The translations under genes were made by a program, and so were the position numbers. From Clostridium thermarum (GTDB lineage: Bacteria; Bacillota; Clostridia; Clostridiales; Clostridiaceae), in contig NZ_CP040924.1 in assembly GCF_006351925.1 (NCBI RefSeq), forward strand, positions 1,324,001 to 1,388,000: 64,000 nucleotides of DNA. The letters run 5' to 3'. The notes under the pieces were generated by a model. It saw only the letters and a list, made by a program, of their open reading frames with translations. It had not been told where the DNA came from and ran no database searches. Each line of letters opens with the position of its first letter. The stretch's first letter is position 1. Below are positions 18,128-26,427 of the stretch, piece after piece.

Positions 18128-19846
18128 ATGTTAAAAAGCCAAGAAATTAGAAGTAAGGCTCCTGAGATGGATTCATTGAGATTGGGAGCGGGATGGAAAA
18201 TAGATGAACTCTCCAAGCCACAGATTGTCATTGAAAGCACTTTTGGACACAGTCATCCCGGCAGTGCCCATCTGGATGTTTTGGTAGATGCTACATATGA
18301 GGGCGTTATAAACAAAGGCGGAAAGCCAGCAAAATATTTTGTTACAGATATGTGTGATGGACAGGCTCAAGGCCATGATGGCATGAATTACTCTTTACCG
18401 TCCAGAGAGTATATTGCAAATATGATAGAAATACAAATTGGAGCAACCCCCTTTGATGCAGGAGTATTTATTGCAAGCTGTGATAAAGGGTTACCAGCAC
18501 ATTTAAAAGCTATTGCCAGACTGGACATGCCAGCAGTGGTAGTTACCGGAGGAATAATGAAGGCAGGTCCTAATATGCTGACTTTAGAGCAAATAGGAAT
18601 GTATAGTGCAAGGTATGAAAAAAAAGAAATAAGCAAAGAACAGTTTACAGAACTTAAGCACAACGCATGTCCAAGCTGTGGAGCCTGCTCCTTTATGGGA
18701 ACAGCTGCTACCATGCAGGTCATGGCTGAAGCCCTTGGTATTGCGATGCCTGGAACGGCACTGATGGCTGCAACAGCTGAAGACCTTGTTGAAGCAGCGA
18801 AAAAAGCAGGAGAACATGCTTTAAAGCTTGTAGAGATGGATCTGAAGCCTTCTCAGATTATGACCATGAAGGCCTTTGAAAATGCAATAATGGTACACGC
18901 TGCTATCGCAGGGTCATCTAATACACTGCTTCATATTCCTGCCATAGCCCATGAGTTAGGGCTGGAAATAACACCGGACGTGTTTGATGAGATTCATAGA
19001 AGAATCCCTTTTATATTAAACATAAGACCAAGTGGTTTCTATCCTGGAGAATATTTCTGGTATGCTGGGGGTACGCCTGCTGTTATGGAGGCTATTAAGG
19101 AATACTTGCATCTTGACGTTCTTACTGTAACAGGAAAGACTCTTGGTGAAAATCTTGAGGAATTGAAGAATAACGGCTACTACGAAAAATGTAATAGATA
19201 TCTTGAGAAAACAGGTGTAAAGAAGGAAGATATAATTAAATCCGTTGAAGCTCCAATTCAAAAACAAGGTGCTATTGCTATATTAAAGGGCAACCTTGCA
19301 CCTGAAGGAGCGGTTGTTAAACACTCGGCAGTATCAAAGAAAATGCATCAGGTTATACTTAAAGCAAGACCCTTTGACAGTGAGGAAGAAGCATTGAATG
19401 CTGTTTTATCAGGAGCAATCAAACCCGGAGAAGCTGTGTTTATTAGATACGAAGGTCCGAAGGGAAGTGGAATGCCGGAAATGTTCTATACAACCGAAGC
19501 AATAGCATCGGATCCGTTATTATCAGAATCAGTTGCATTAATTACTGACGGAAGATTTTCCGGAGCTACAAGAGGACCTGCTATCGGACATGTATCCCCT
19601 GAAGCAAGTGAGGGTGGAAATATCGCCCTTGTGGAAGAGGGAGACCTTATCAAAATTGACATTCCTGCAAGAACCTTAGACATAATTGGTGTCAAGGAAG
19701 AAGAAAAATCAGCGGAAGAGATTATATCAATTCTTCAGGAGAGAAGAAAGAACTGGATAAAGCCAACACCCAAATATACAAAGGGAGCACTGGGCATATA
19801 TACAAGGCTTGCAGTATCTCCAATGAAGGGCGGATACATGGAATAG
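18128..19846 (+). CDS. IlvD/Edd family sugar-acid dehydratase
   Basis: Iron-sulfur dehydratase that turns a 2,3-dihydroxy acid into a 2-keto-3-deoxy acid. The 572 residues carry the cluster ligands: Cys76 in CDGQ, Cys118 in SCDKG and the CPSCGAC block at residues 181-187. The C-terminal domain includes LITDGRFSGATRGPAIGHV, the family signature. The family includes dihydroxy-acid dehydratase (IlvD), 6-phosphogluconate dehydratase (Edd) and gluconate, arabonate and xylonate dehydratases. Sequence alone does not separate them. Placement beside a KDPG-type aldolase and a sugar transporter, with no other branched-chain biosynthesis gene, argues for a sugar acid such as gluconate. GAGGTG precedes the ATG. 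Confidence 0.85.
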   Translation: MLKSQEIRSKAPEMDSLRLGAGWKIDELSKPQIVIESTFGHSHPGSAHLDVLVDATYEGVINKGGKPAKYFVTDMCDGQAQGHDGMNYSLPSREYIANMIEIQIGATPFDAGVFIASCDKGLPAHLKAIARLDMPAVVVTGGIMKAGPNMLTLEQIGMYSARYEKKEISKEQFTELKHNACPSCGACSFMGTAATMQVMAEALGIAMPGTALMAATAEDLVEAAKKAGEHALKLVEMDLKPSQIMTMKAFENAIMVHAAIAGSSNTLLHIPAIAHELGLEITPDVFDEIHRRIPFILNIRPSGFYPGEYFWYAGGTPAVMEAIKEYLHLDVLTVTGKTLGENLEELKNNGYYEKCNRYLEKTGVKKEDIIKSVEAPIQKQGAIAILKGNLAPEGAVVKHSAVSKKMHQVILKARPFDSEEEALNAVLSGAIKPGEAVFIRYEGPKGSGMPEMFYTTEAIASDPLLSESVALITDGRFSGATRGPAIGHVSPEASEGGNIALVEEGDLIKIDIPARTLDIIGVKEEEKSAEEIISILQERRKNWIKPTPKYTKGALGIYTRLAVSPMKGGYME

Positions 19847-19902
19847 GGACAAAGGGACGGAGTTTACGTCCCGATGGGACATAAACTCCGTCCCTTTGTC
19901 TC
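19846..19902. repeat. Long inverted repeat between dehydratase and aldolase genes
   Basis: Two 21-base arms, 19846-19866 and 19882-19902, pair with one G-T wobble around a 15-base loop. The core of the arm is ggacggagttta preceded by a run of aaag. The left arm starts on the last base of the dehydratase stop codon. It has no U-tract, so it is not a classic terminator. Its GGGAC-rich arms resemble dispersed hairpin elements scattered in some Firmicute genomes. Confidence 0.75.
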
Positions 19903-19926
19903 AAGTAAGAGTATATGGAGGTCACT

Positions 19927-20574
19927 ATGTTACGTAAGCTAGAAATTTTAGATGCAATATGTGAAAGCGGCGTAGTTGCTGTTATAAGAGCAAATTCTAA
20001 AGAGGAAGCTTTTGCAATTTCAGAAGCCTGCATTGAAGGCGGGATTAAGGCTATTGAGGTAACTTATACGGTGCCGGTAGCCTCAGAGGTAATACAAGCA
20101 TTAAGTGAAAGCTTTAAAGATAAATTATTTATTGGCGCGGGTACTGTATTGGATTCGGAAACTGCCAGAGGGGCAATACTTTCAGGTGCCGCTTATATTG
20201 TGAGTCCAGGTTTTGATGAAGCCTCAGCTAAGCTATGCAATAGATATCAGGTGCCATATCTTTCCGGATGCCTGACAATAACAGAAATGATAAAAGCTAT
20301 GGAAGCAGGAGTTGATATTATAAAGCTTTTTCCAGGAAGTGCTTTTGGACCTTCTTTCATAAGAGCTGTTAAAGGACCTCTGCCACAGGCCAATATAATG
20401 CCTACCGGAGGAGTAACCCTTCAAAATGTTCATGAGTGGATTAAAGCAGGTGCTGTTGCTGTAGGTATAGGGGGAGATTTGACAACAGGGTATAGGGAGT
20501 TTGGAATTGAGAAAGTTGTAGAAAATGCAAGGAGCTTTGTTGATAAGGTAAAGGCAGCAAGGGAGGGAAAATAG
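19927..20574 (+). CDS. eda: 2-keto-3-deoxy-6-phosphogluconate / 4-hydroxy-2-oxoglutarate aldolase
   Basis: Class I aldolase that splits KDPG (or related 2-keto-3-deoxy acids) into pyruvate and an aldehyde. The 215-residue TIM barrel has the Schiff-base Lys133 in DIIKLFPGS, a catalytic Glu44 in IEVTY and the phosphate-loop MPTGGV. The residue number of the lysine equals that of E. coli Eda. The ATG at 19927 has GGAGG five bases upstream; an earlier in-frame ATG at 19915 overlaps that site. It is the last gene of the sugar locus. No KDG kinase gene is visible nearby, so either the dehydratase acts on a phosphorylated acid, the kinase is elsewhere, or the aldolase takes the unphosphorylated acid. 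Confidence 0.88.
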   Translation: MLRKLEILDAICESGVVAVIRANSKEEAFAISEACIEGGIKAIEVTYTVPVASEVIQALSESFKDKLFIGAGTVLDSETARGAILSGAAYIVSPGFDEASAKLCNRYQVPYLSGCLTITEMIKAMEAGVDIIKLFPGSAFGPSFIRAVKGPLPQANIMPTGGVTLQNVHEWIKAGAVAVGIGGDLTTGYREFGIEKVVENARSFVDKVKAAREGK

Positions 20575-20653
20575 GTGAAGGGAATGGAGCTTAAGTTATT
20601 GGTACCTATCAGTAAGCTCGATTCTCAGTACAACACTAGATAAGCAAATCTTT

Positions 20654-20678
20654 AAAGGCTTAAAATTGAAGAGCCTTT
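20654..20678 (+). terminator. Weak hairpin after the aldolase gene
   Basis: Seven-base arms aaaggct and agccttt around an 11-base loop, followed by a short pyrimidine-rich stretch. It may end the operon. Confidence 0.35.
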
Positions 20679-20712
20679 CTGCTCAATATATCAAAGTACA
20701 AAATTGTTAATG

Positions 20713-20787
20713 AACACCATAGACTGAACGGTATGTACGGTGGTGTGAGAGGTAGGGAAAATTAATTAACTTTCCCTACTACTCGAT
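20713..20787 (+). mobile_element. Group II intron 3' fragment (domains V and VI)
   Basis: The segment 20713-20746 is a 34-base hairpin with AACACC at one end and GGTGGTGT at the other, matching the size and form of bacterial group II intron domain V. It is followed by GAGAGG and then a domain VI-like hairpin, gtagggaaa at 20752-20760 with tttccctac at 20771-20779, and the typical 3' end ctactcgat. No maturase gene or 5' end is found upstream, so this is a truncated, immobile copy. Recognition is from memory of such intron ends; a covariance-model search would settle it. Confidence 0.7.
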
Positions 20788-20817
20788 CTTTATTGTAATG
20801 ACAAGCTGCAGCGAAGG

Positions 20818-21396
20818 CTAGTAGTCATTGTTATGCTCAGCGGCATCTGCATCTGCCTTAGTTACATGCACAGTACCATAAGGATGCTGAGGAGGAGCAT
20901 AAATAGAATACAATTTAATAGGCTTATTACCTGTATTTATTAAATTGTGCCATTTCCCAGCCGGTATTATGAAGATATAATCATCATAGACTCTTTCCCT
21001 AAAGTTCAAATTTTCCTTTCTATCGCCCATTTGAACAATTCCTTGACCTTCTTCTATGCGGATAAATTGATCCAAATTTGGGTGAATTTCTAAACCAATT
21101 TCTCCTCCAACGGGTATGCTCATCAAAGTAAGCTGCAGATGATTTCCTGTCCATAAGGCAGTTCTGAAATTATCATTTTGCCTGGTTGCTTCCTCAATAT
21201 TGATTACAAAGGGCTCTGGGCCGTAATCCTTCAGATCCATATTCATATTCATATTCATATTCTCATATCGATAGCTTACTCCTCTACAATAGTAAGGGCA
21301 TTGGTACACATAACAACTGTTGCACATATTATATGTGTTGTACCCTGGTATATTTCCATAGCAGGGATATGAAGGTTGCTGATAAGAATTATACAA
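20818..21396 (-). CDS. Cupin-domain protein with Tyr/Cys/Pro-rich N-terminus
   Basis: The C-terminal ~125 residues form a small double-stranded beta-helix: GLEIHPNLDQFIRIEEGQG supplies the first cupin motif and IPAGKWHNLINTG the second, so metal-binding His and Glu residues are present. Homologues are often labelled mannose-6-phosphate isomerase-like, but no substrate can be assigned. The N-terminal ~45 residues are rich in Tyr, Cys, Pro and Asn, as in spore-coat-associated proteins, and include a short Met-Asn repeat (MNMNMNMD). A TTG at 21396 is chosen because GAAAGGA lies nine bases upstream. ATG codons at 21405, 21414 and 21438 are alternatives with poorer spacing. Monocistronic and convergent with the sugar locus. 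Confidence 0.7.
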   Translation of the reverse strand: MYNSYQQPSYPCYGNIPGYNTYNMCNSCYVYQCPYYCRGVSYRYENMNMNMNMDLKDYGPEPFVINIEEATRQNDNFRTALWTGNHLQLTLMSIPVGGEIGLEIHPNLDQFIRIEEGQGIVQMGDRKENLNFRERVYDDYIFIIPAGKWHNLINTGNKPIKLYSIYAPPQHPYGTVHVTKADADAAEHNNDY

Positions 21397-21466
21397 ACTA
21401 ATCATTCCTTTCATAAAGTTACAATATATCATATGCATTCTAGTTGGAAAGTGTGTAGTAAATATA

Positions 21467-22237
21467 TTATTCAGCCCAAGAGAGAGGACAATCTATTTGG
21501 TTAGTTTTTTTTAATAGTAAGGAAGCTGCTTCCTCATCTACTATAACTGTAACATTTGGATGAACTTGAATAAGTGAAGCTGGTATGTGAGTGTTTATCT
21601 TGCCATTGACCAATTTACTTATTATTTCAGCCTTGGCCGGACCGCTGGCCAAGAGAAGTATCTGTCTTGCCTTCATTATGCCGCCAATACCCATGGTGAC
21701 AGCTGATGTAGGAACCTCTTCTATAGAATTAAAGAATCTTGAGTTTGCCATTATTGTATCCTGTTTAAGTTTTGTAACATGTGTGTTTACGTGCAGGGTA
21801 TATGAAGGTTCGTTAAATCCAATGTGGCCGTTATTACCTATGCCCAGTACCTGAAGGTCTATGCCGCCGGCTTCTGCTATTGCTTTGTCATAGGAGAGAC
21901 ATTCAGCGTCGATATCTTGGGCAATACCACTTGGCACATGAGTATTATGCTTATTGATATTGATGTGGTTAAAGAAATTATTATCCATAAAATAACGATA
22001 GCTCTGGGGATGAGTTCCCGGTAAACCCAGGTATTCATCTAAGTTAAAGGTTGTAACCTGTGAAAAGTCCACGGCTTTTTCCCGGTAATATTCTATCAGC
22101 TGCTTATACACGCCAATAGGGGTACTGCCAGTTGCCAGGCCAAGTACAGAGCTTGGCTTACTATTTACTAAATCTCTTATTATGTCAGCTGCGGCCTTGC
22201 TCATTTCAGCATAGTTTTTGGCTATTATAACCTTCAT
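21467..22237 (-). CDS. nagB: Glucosamine-6-phosphate deaminase
   Basis: Converts glucosamine 6-phosphate to fructose 6-phosphate and ammonia, feeding amino sugars into glycolysis. The 256 residues contain the phosphate-binding LGLATGSTPIGVYKQL from about residue 34, the catalytic FNLDEYLGL near 64-72, and GIGNNGHIGFNEP near 130, all diagnostic. The start ATG has AGGGGAG upstream. It overlaps the regulator gene by four bases, forming a nagR-nagB operon. No nagA (deacetylase) gene is present here. Confidence 0.95.
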   Translation of the reverse strand: MKVIIAKNYAEMSKAAADIIRDLVNSKPSSVLGLATGSTPIGVYKQLIEYYREKAVDFSQVTTFNLDEYLGLPGTHPQSYRYFMDNNFFNHININKHNTHVPSGIAQDIDAECLSYDKAIAEAGGIDLQVLGIGNNGHIGFNEPSYTLHVNTHVTKLKQDTIMANSRFFNSIEEVPTSAVTMGIGGIMKARQILLLASGPAKAEIISKLVNGKINTHIPASLIQVHPNVTVIVDEEAASLLLKKTNQIDCPLSWAE

Positions 22238-22989
22238 ATAACGCTCCCCTTCCTTCTGGAAATATTTACATCTAAGGTGTATTTATCCGACCTATAAACC
22301 GATTCTTCTATAAAGAGAAGTTTATCCTCTGTAGTATAATTCTTGCTGGATACCTTTAATAATGGCACAGCATCCTTTAATCTAAATAAGCCTCTATAAT
22401 AGTCATCCACTAATACAGCCTGAATAGATGCTTCTGTATTGTTTACTATATGTCCATGATTTTCTAAGTATTTATAGAAGGAACCGAAAAGGTCCTTTTT
22501 CTCCAGGTCTGGTAATGTACTGCAGGGAATATAAATTATCTCTTCTGCAATAATCAGCTCTTTTACTAATCTAAGTCTCTGTATTCTGAATAATTCATCT
22601 GATTTTAATACACTGTACATATCCTCGTCAGCTTCTATTTTTTCAAAGGCTACAACATCTGTTCTAAATTCAATTCCTGAACTTTCCATGATTTCCGTAA
22701 AGCTCATTATATCTCTTTGCTTGATTTTGGGTTCGCACACGAAGGTTCCTCTCCCCTTTTCTCTTGTAAGCAGACCGGCCTGAACCAATTCACCTATAGC
22801 CTGCCGCACCGTCATCCTGCTTAAGTTATATTCCTGAGAAAGCACCCGCTCACTATCTATGCAGTGCCCTGGAGGCCAAATGTTGTCCTGTATTTTTTTT
22901 CGAAGCTCCTCTGCCAGCTGATAATACATTGGGATAGGGCTGTTTTTATCCATAAAATTCACCACCGAATTGCTAAGATTATTTAACAT
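22234..22989 (-). CDS. GntR/HutC-family regulator of amino-sugar genes (NagR/YvoA-like)
   Basis: A 251-residue repressor with an N-terminal winged helix (about residues 14-80, with LSRMTVRQAIGELVQAGLL as recognition helix region) and a C-terminal UTRA effector domain. Family members such as Bacillus NagR respond to N-acetylglucosamine 6-phosphate or glucosamine 6-phosphate. It is the first gene of the operon with nagB. An operator-like palindrome at 23025-23040 overlaps its own -35 element, so autorepression is likely. AAGGA lies eight bases upstream of the ATG. Confidence 0.88.
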   Translation of the reverse strand: MLNNLSNSVVNFMDKNSPIPMYYQLAEELRKKIQDNIWPPGHCIDSERVLSQEYNLSRMTVRQAIGELVQAGLLTREKGRGTFVCEPKIKQRDIMSFTEIMESSGIEFRTDVVAFEKIEADEDMYSVLKSDELFRIQRLRLVKELIIAEEIIYIPCSTLPDLEKKDLFGSFYKYLENHGHIVNNTEASIQAVLVDDYYRGLFRLKDAVPLLKVSSKNYTTEDKLLFIEESVYRSDKYTLDVNISRRKGSVI

Positions 22990-23008
22990 TATTATCCTTC
23001 TTACTTAT

Positions 23009-23043
23009 ATTATATGTTGAATGTGTATAGTTGTCTATACCAC
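23009..23043 (-). promoter_or_regulatory. nagR-nagB promoter with overlapping operator
   Basis: On the minus strand, TAGACA (23032-23037) and TATAAT (23009-23014) are separated by exactly 17 bases. The 16-bp interrupted palindrome GTATAG-N4-CTATAC at 23025-23040, extended by GTG/CAC flanks, covers the -35 element. It resembles the GGTATAGA-type operators of NagR/DasR regulators. Confidence 0.75.
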
Positions 23044-23492
23044 TGGATATTATTTGTAATAAATGTTTTTTCAGGATCACAGTGGATACCAGATAAAAAT
23101 TACGGACTGCAGCTTAGCCTGAAGTCCACCTTGATAATAACTTTCACCACCTTTTCTTTGACACTGGAAAGATGGAAGATATAAATAGCCTTTCACCAGT
23201 AGAAAATTGCTACAACCTTTTAGATGTACCAAGATAAAGGCCAACTTAAGTAATTACTGCTGCCAGGAATGTTATCTTACTATGACAGAATTTCTTACTA
23301 AATAAAACAGATAACTGTATGCACCTGTAAATATAAGGGTTTCAAGTGTATAAATCACTTGTGTTTCAGAAAAATTATATACTGTTTTGGTCCAAAGACT
23401 TCCGTTATTTTATCCATAGTGCTATAATGGTATTGAATAAAAACCAAAGAAAGAACATTTGTTGATTATTATTTTAATGTGGAGGATTTTAA
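23044..23492. other. Intergenic region between nagR and butyrate kinase
   Basis: About 450 bases between divergent genes. TATAAT at 23423-23428 could serve the kinase, but no good -35 is seen at 17 bases. No open frame with a ribosome binding site and no recognisable RNA element was found. Confidence 0.4.
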
Positions 23493-24563
23493 ATGGCGTA
23501 TAAAGTTTTAGTTATCAATCCGGGTTCTACTTCTACTAAAATTGCAGTGTTTGAGGATGAAACCCTGATAATGGAAGAAACACTTAGACATTCTTCAGAA
23601 GAGATAGGTAAATATAAAAGTATTTATGAGCAGTTTCAGTTTAGAAGAGATGTAATTACTAAAGCGCTTAAAGAGAAGAATTTTGAAATTTCCACACTTT
23701 CTGCTGTAGTAGCCAGAGGTGGGATGTTAAAACCCATAGCCGGTGGAACCTATGAAATTAATGAAACAATGCTGGAGGATTTAAAAATAGGGGTTCAAGG
23801 ACAACATGCTTCAAATCTTGGTGGAATAATAGCCAATGATATAGCAAAGGAGTTAAAGATTCCTGCATATATAGTTGATCCGGTTGTTGTGGATGAAATG
23901 GATGATGTAGCAAGAATAACCGGTTTGCCGGGTATTTATAGAAAGAGTATATTCCATGCTTTAAACCAAAAGGCAGTGGCAAAAAGATATGCCGCTGAAA
24001 ATGGGAAAAGCTACGAGAAAATCAATGTGATAGTTGCCCACATGGGTGGAGGAGTATCCGTGGGAGCACACCAGCAAGGCCGAGTTGTTGATGTCAATAA
24101 TGCTGTCGATGGAGAAGGGCCTTTTTCACCAGAGAGGGCAGGTTTCATTCCAATGGGAGACTTAGTAGAAATGTGCTTCAGCGGCAAATATACATATGAA
24201 GAAATAAAGAAGCTGATAAATGGCAAGGGGGGGTTTACAGCCCATTTGAATACAAATGATGCCAGAGAAGTGATAAAGCTTGCCAATGAAGGCAACGAAA
24301 AGGCAAAGCTGGTTCTTGATGCCATGATATACCAAGTGTCAAAGGAAATCGGGAAATGTGCCGCAGTGCTGTTCGGGAAGGTAGATGCCATTATCCTTAC
24401 TGGAGGTATAGCCTATAATGAAGTAATTACTAATGCAATAAAAGAGAGGATTTCTTTCATTGCTGATGTTGTTGTTTATCCTGGCGAGGACGAGTTAAAG
24501 GCCCTATTGAAAGGTGCACTTAGATGTCTTAGGGGAGAAGAACTTCCAAAGGAATATAAGTAG
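23493..24563 (+). CDS. buk: Butyrate kinase
   Basis: Converts butyryl phosphate and ADP to butyrate and ATP, the last energy-yielding step of butyrate fermentation; it may also act on branched-chain acyl phosphates. The 356-residue acetokinase-fold protein begins [16 protein letters not shown], the nucleotide-binding phosphate loop. VARGG near residue 75, HMGGGVSVG near 183-191 and LTGGIAYNE near 307 are family signatures. GGAGG precedes the ATG. Unlike the classic arrangement, no phosphotransbutyrylase (ptb) gene is adjacent; it is a single-gene unit closed by a terminator. Confidence 0.92.
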   Translation: MAYKVLVINPGSTSTKIAVFEDETLIMEETLRHSSEEIGKYKSIYEQFQFRRDVITKALKEKNFEISTLSAVVARGGMLKPIAGGTYEINETMLEDLKIGVQGQHASNLGGIIANDIAKELKIPAYIVDPVVVDEMDDVARITGLPGIYRKSIFHALNQKAVAKRYAAENGKSYEKINVIVAHMGGGVSVGAHQQGRVVDVNNAVDGEGPFSPERAGFIPMGDLVEMCFSGKYTYEEIKKLINGKGGFTAHLNTNDAREVIKLANEGNEKAKLVLDAMIYQVSKEIGKCAAVLFGKVDAIILTGGIAYNEVITNAIKERISFIADVVVYPGEDELKALLKGALRCLRGEELPKEYK

Positions 24564-24575
24564 TTCTGACTGATT

Positions 24576-24617
24576 AAAAAATAGATTCTTAGAAGAGTTA
24601 TAAGAATCTATTTTTTT
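24576..24617 (+). terminator. Terminator after buk
   Basis: A 16-bp stem, aaaaaatagattctta at 24576-24591 with its complement at 24601-24616, and a T-run in the descending arm. Confidence 0.85.
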
Positions 24618-24764
24618 ATAAAGAACTTGAAGAAGTGCTTTCGATGGATTATCATTGAGAATATAGCAGGCTGCAGCTTTGACTGCTATTAGAGGACTAG
24701 TTCTATGTAATTTTAATGAAATTGGCGGCTTGCAGAAAAGAGATATAATTGGAGGGAGTAAATA

Positions 24765-25139
24765 ATGAAAGAAGTAATAAGTACAAATGGAGCACCGGCG
24801 GCAATTGGACCATATTCTCAAGGCATAAAGGTAGGAAATCTTGTATATACCTCAGGACAAATTCCATTTGATCCCCAAACAGGAGAACTAATCAGCGATA
24901 TAAAGAAGGCTACAGAGAGATCTCTTGAGAATGTTAAGGCTATCTTAGAAGCAGCGGGAACTTCTATGGATAAGGTTATAAAAACTGCAGTATTCTTAAA
25001 AGATATGAATGACTTTGCTGCAATGAATGAAGTTTATGGAAGTTACTTTAAAGAAAATCCTCCAGCAAGAAGCTGTGTTCAGGTGGCAAAGCTTCCTAAG
25101 GATGCGGTGGTAGAAATAGAGGCTATAGCTGTAATATAA
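24765..25139 (+). CDS. RidA family enamine/imine deaminase
   Basis: A 124-residue protein of the RidA/YjgF/UK114 family, which hydrolyses reactive enamine and imine intermediates from PLP enzymes. The opening [19 protein letters not shown], the [11 protein letters not shown] segment and the C-terminal [20 protein letters not shown] with the conserved Arg and Glu are the family signatures. Ribosome binding site GGAGGG. Alone in its unit. Confidence 0.93.
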   Translation: MKEVISTNGAPAAIGPYSQGIKVGNLVYTSGQIPFDPQTGELISDIKKATERSLENVKAILEAAGTSMDKVIKTAVFLKDMNDFAAMNEVYGSYFKENPPARSCVQVAKLPKDAVVEIEAIAVI

Positions 25140-25212
25140 TTTAGACATATTGCATATACATGTAATGGAATAATTAATACACATATATTATAACGTGTAG
25201 GAGGCAAGTTTT

Positions 25213-25560
25213 ATGAACCATAATAATTTCAATGGACCAAAATCATCCACGGGTTTAGACGAGAATATAGCAGGACTGCTATGTTACCTAGGTGCTTGGG
25301 TTACTGGCCTCATATTTTTCTTTTTAGAGAAGGAAAGCAGGTTTGTGAAATTCCATGCTATGCAGTCAATCATTGCCTCAGTAATTTTAACGGTAGCAGG
25401 TATTGTACTAGGTTTATTACCAATTATATGGAGACTTACAAGCTTAATTGGTCTTGCTCAGTTTGTCATAATGGTTATTTGCATGATTAAGGCATACAAT
25501 AGAGAGTGGTTTAAGCTGCCCATAGTCGGTGACATTGCAGAAGAGCAAATCAATAAATAA
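25213..25560 (+). CDS. DUF4870-type small membrane protein
   Basis: A 115-residue protein with three hydrophobic segments (about 21-40, 47-70, 76-95). The pattern of an N-terminal LDENIAGLLCYLGAWVTGLIF followed by KFHAMQSI is typical of DUF4870/Tic20-like proteins. Function unknown. AGGAGG lies upstream of the ATG. It converges on the beta-phosphoglucomutase gene. Confidence 0.8.
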   Translation: MNHNNFNGPKSSTGLDENIAGLLCYLGAWVTGLIFFFLEKESRFVKFHAMQSIIASVILTVAGIVLGLLPIIWRLTSLIGLAQFVIMVICMIKAYNREWFKLPIVGDIAEEQINK

Positions 25561-25567
25561 AATAATA

Positions 25568-25594
25568 ACGGTGCAAATAAAGCACCGTTTTATT
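25568..25594. terminator. Terminator between convergent genes
   Basis: Seven-bp stem acggtgc/gcaccgt with a seven-base loop, followed by TTTATTTT on the plus strand. It ends the DUF4870 gene and lies just beyond the end of the minus-strand gene. Confidence 0.7.
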
Positions 25595-26239
25595 TTAGAA
25601 TGAAATAAGATCTAAACCAACGCCTTCAAAGCCTGGTATTATTTTATCAAAGTCTTTTAGGTTTTCTTCTGAGCCCACTGCAATTACCTTCATATTACCT
25701 GCCTTTGCAGCCTCAATTCCGGCTTGGGCGTCTTCAAATACTACGCATTCGGAAGGAGATAGGTTCATCTCTTTTGCTGCTAGGGTAAACACTTCTGGAT
25801 CCGGCTTTGCCTTTGATACCTTATTACCGTCAATTATAGCGTCAAAATAGTCTGTAAGGCCTAAGTTATTCAATATCAACATAGAATTCTTACTTGCGGA
25901 GCCAAGAGCAATTTTAATATTATTTGCTTTTAAAGTTTTAAAGAAATTTTCTACCCCTGGAAGAATTTCGGATTTGTCCATCTTAGATATGTATTCAACA
26001 TACCAGTTATTTTTCTTGGCAGCCAAAGCTTCCTTCTTATCTTCAGGTACAGTTTTTCCTCCAACCTCTAAGAGTATATCCAAGGAACGCATTCTGCTTA
26101 CTCCTTTTAGTCTTTCGTTATCCTTTTCTGTAAAATCAAATCCCATTTCGGAAGCTAATCTCTTCCAGGCCAAATAGTGATATTTTGCAGTATCAACTAT
26201 TACACCATCAAGATCAAAGATACATCCTTTACAGTTCAT
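25595..26239 (-). CDS. pgmB: Beta-phosphoglucomutase (HAD family)
   Basis: Interconverts beta-glucose 1-phosphate, the product of maltose phosphorylase, and glucose 6-phosphate. The 214-residue HAD protein starts with the nucleophile motif FDLDGVIVDTAKYH, where the first Asp is phosphorylated, and has the cap-domain LKGVSRMRSLDILL seen in beta-PGMs. ALGSASKN supplies motif II and KPDPEVF motif III, with EDAQAGIEAAKAG as motif IV. GAAAGGTG lies upstream of the ATG. It is divergent from the LacI regulator and shares with it the operator-bearing region at 26316; the nearby GH65 phosphorylase fits as the source of its substrate. Confidence 0.92.
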   Translation of the reverse strand: MNCKGCIFDLDGVIVDTAKYHYLAWKRLASEMGFDFTEKDNERLKGVSRMRSLDILLEVGGKTVPEDKKEALAAKKNNWYVEYISKMDKSEILPGVENFFKTLKANNIKIALGSASKNSMLILNNLGLTDYFDAIIDGNKVSKAKPDPEVFTLAAKEMNLSPSECVVFEDAQAGIEAAKAGNMKVIAVGSEENLKDFDKIIPGFEGVGLDLISF

Positions 26240-26315
26240 CTTAATAACAACACCTTTCTAGATTATGTAATTATATTTATTTTTCCTATTATATAGTATA
26301 ACAAAACAATAAAGA

Positions 26316-26331
26316 ATGCAAAGGCTTGCAT
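26316..26331. promoter_or_regulatory. LacI-type operator between pgmB and its regulator
   Basis: ATGCAAAGGCTTGCAT, with the form TGCAA-N4-TTGCA. The same half-sites and spacing recur upstream of the GH65 gene at 31549-31566, so one regulator probably binds both. Confidence 0.65.
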
Positions 26332-26427
26332 AAAAAACTTTACAAGCTCTTTAGTTTGTTATATGTTATATATATGAAGATAGATTACTGTTAACTGGGT
26401 CTATCTATTATAAAAGGTGGGAAAAAA

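Noticed and set aside
20575..20643. Short frame after the aldolase as a sugar kinase remnant
   Set aside because: Only 22 codons with no recognisable PfkB motif.
21241..21265. CATATT repeats as a possible CRISPR or iteron array
   Set aside because: Only a short run coding the Met-Asn stretch of the cupin protein; no spacers and no other copies.
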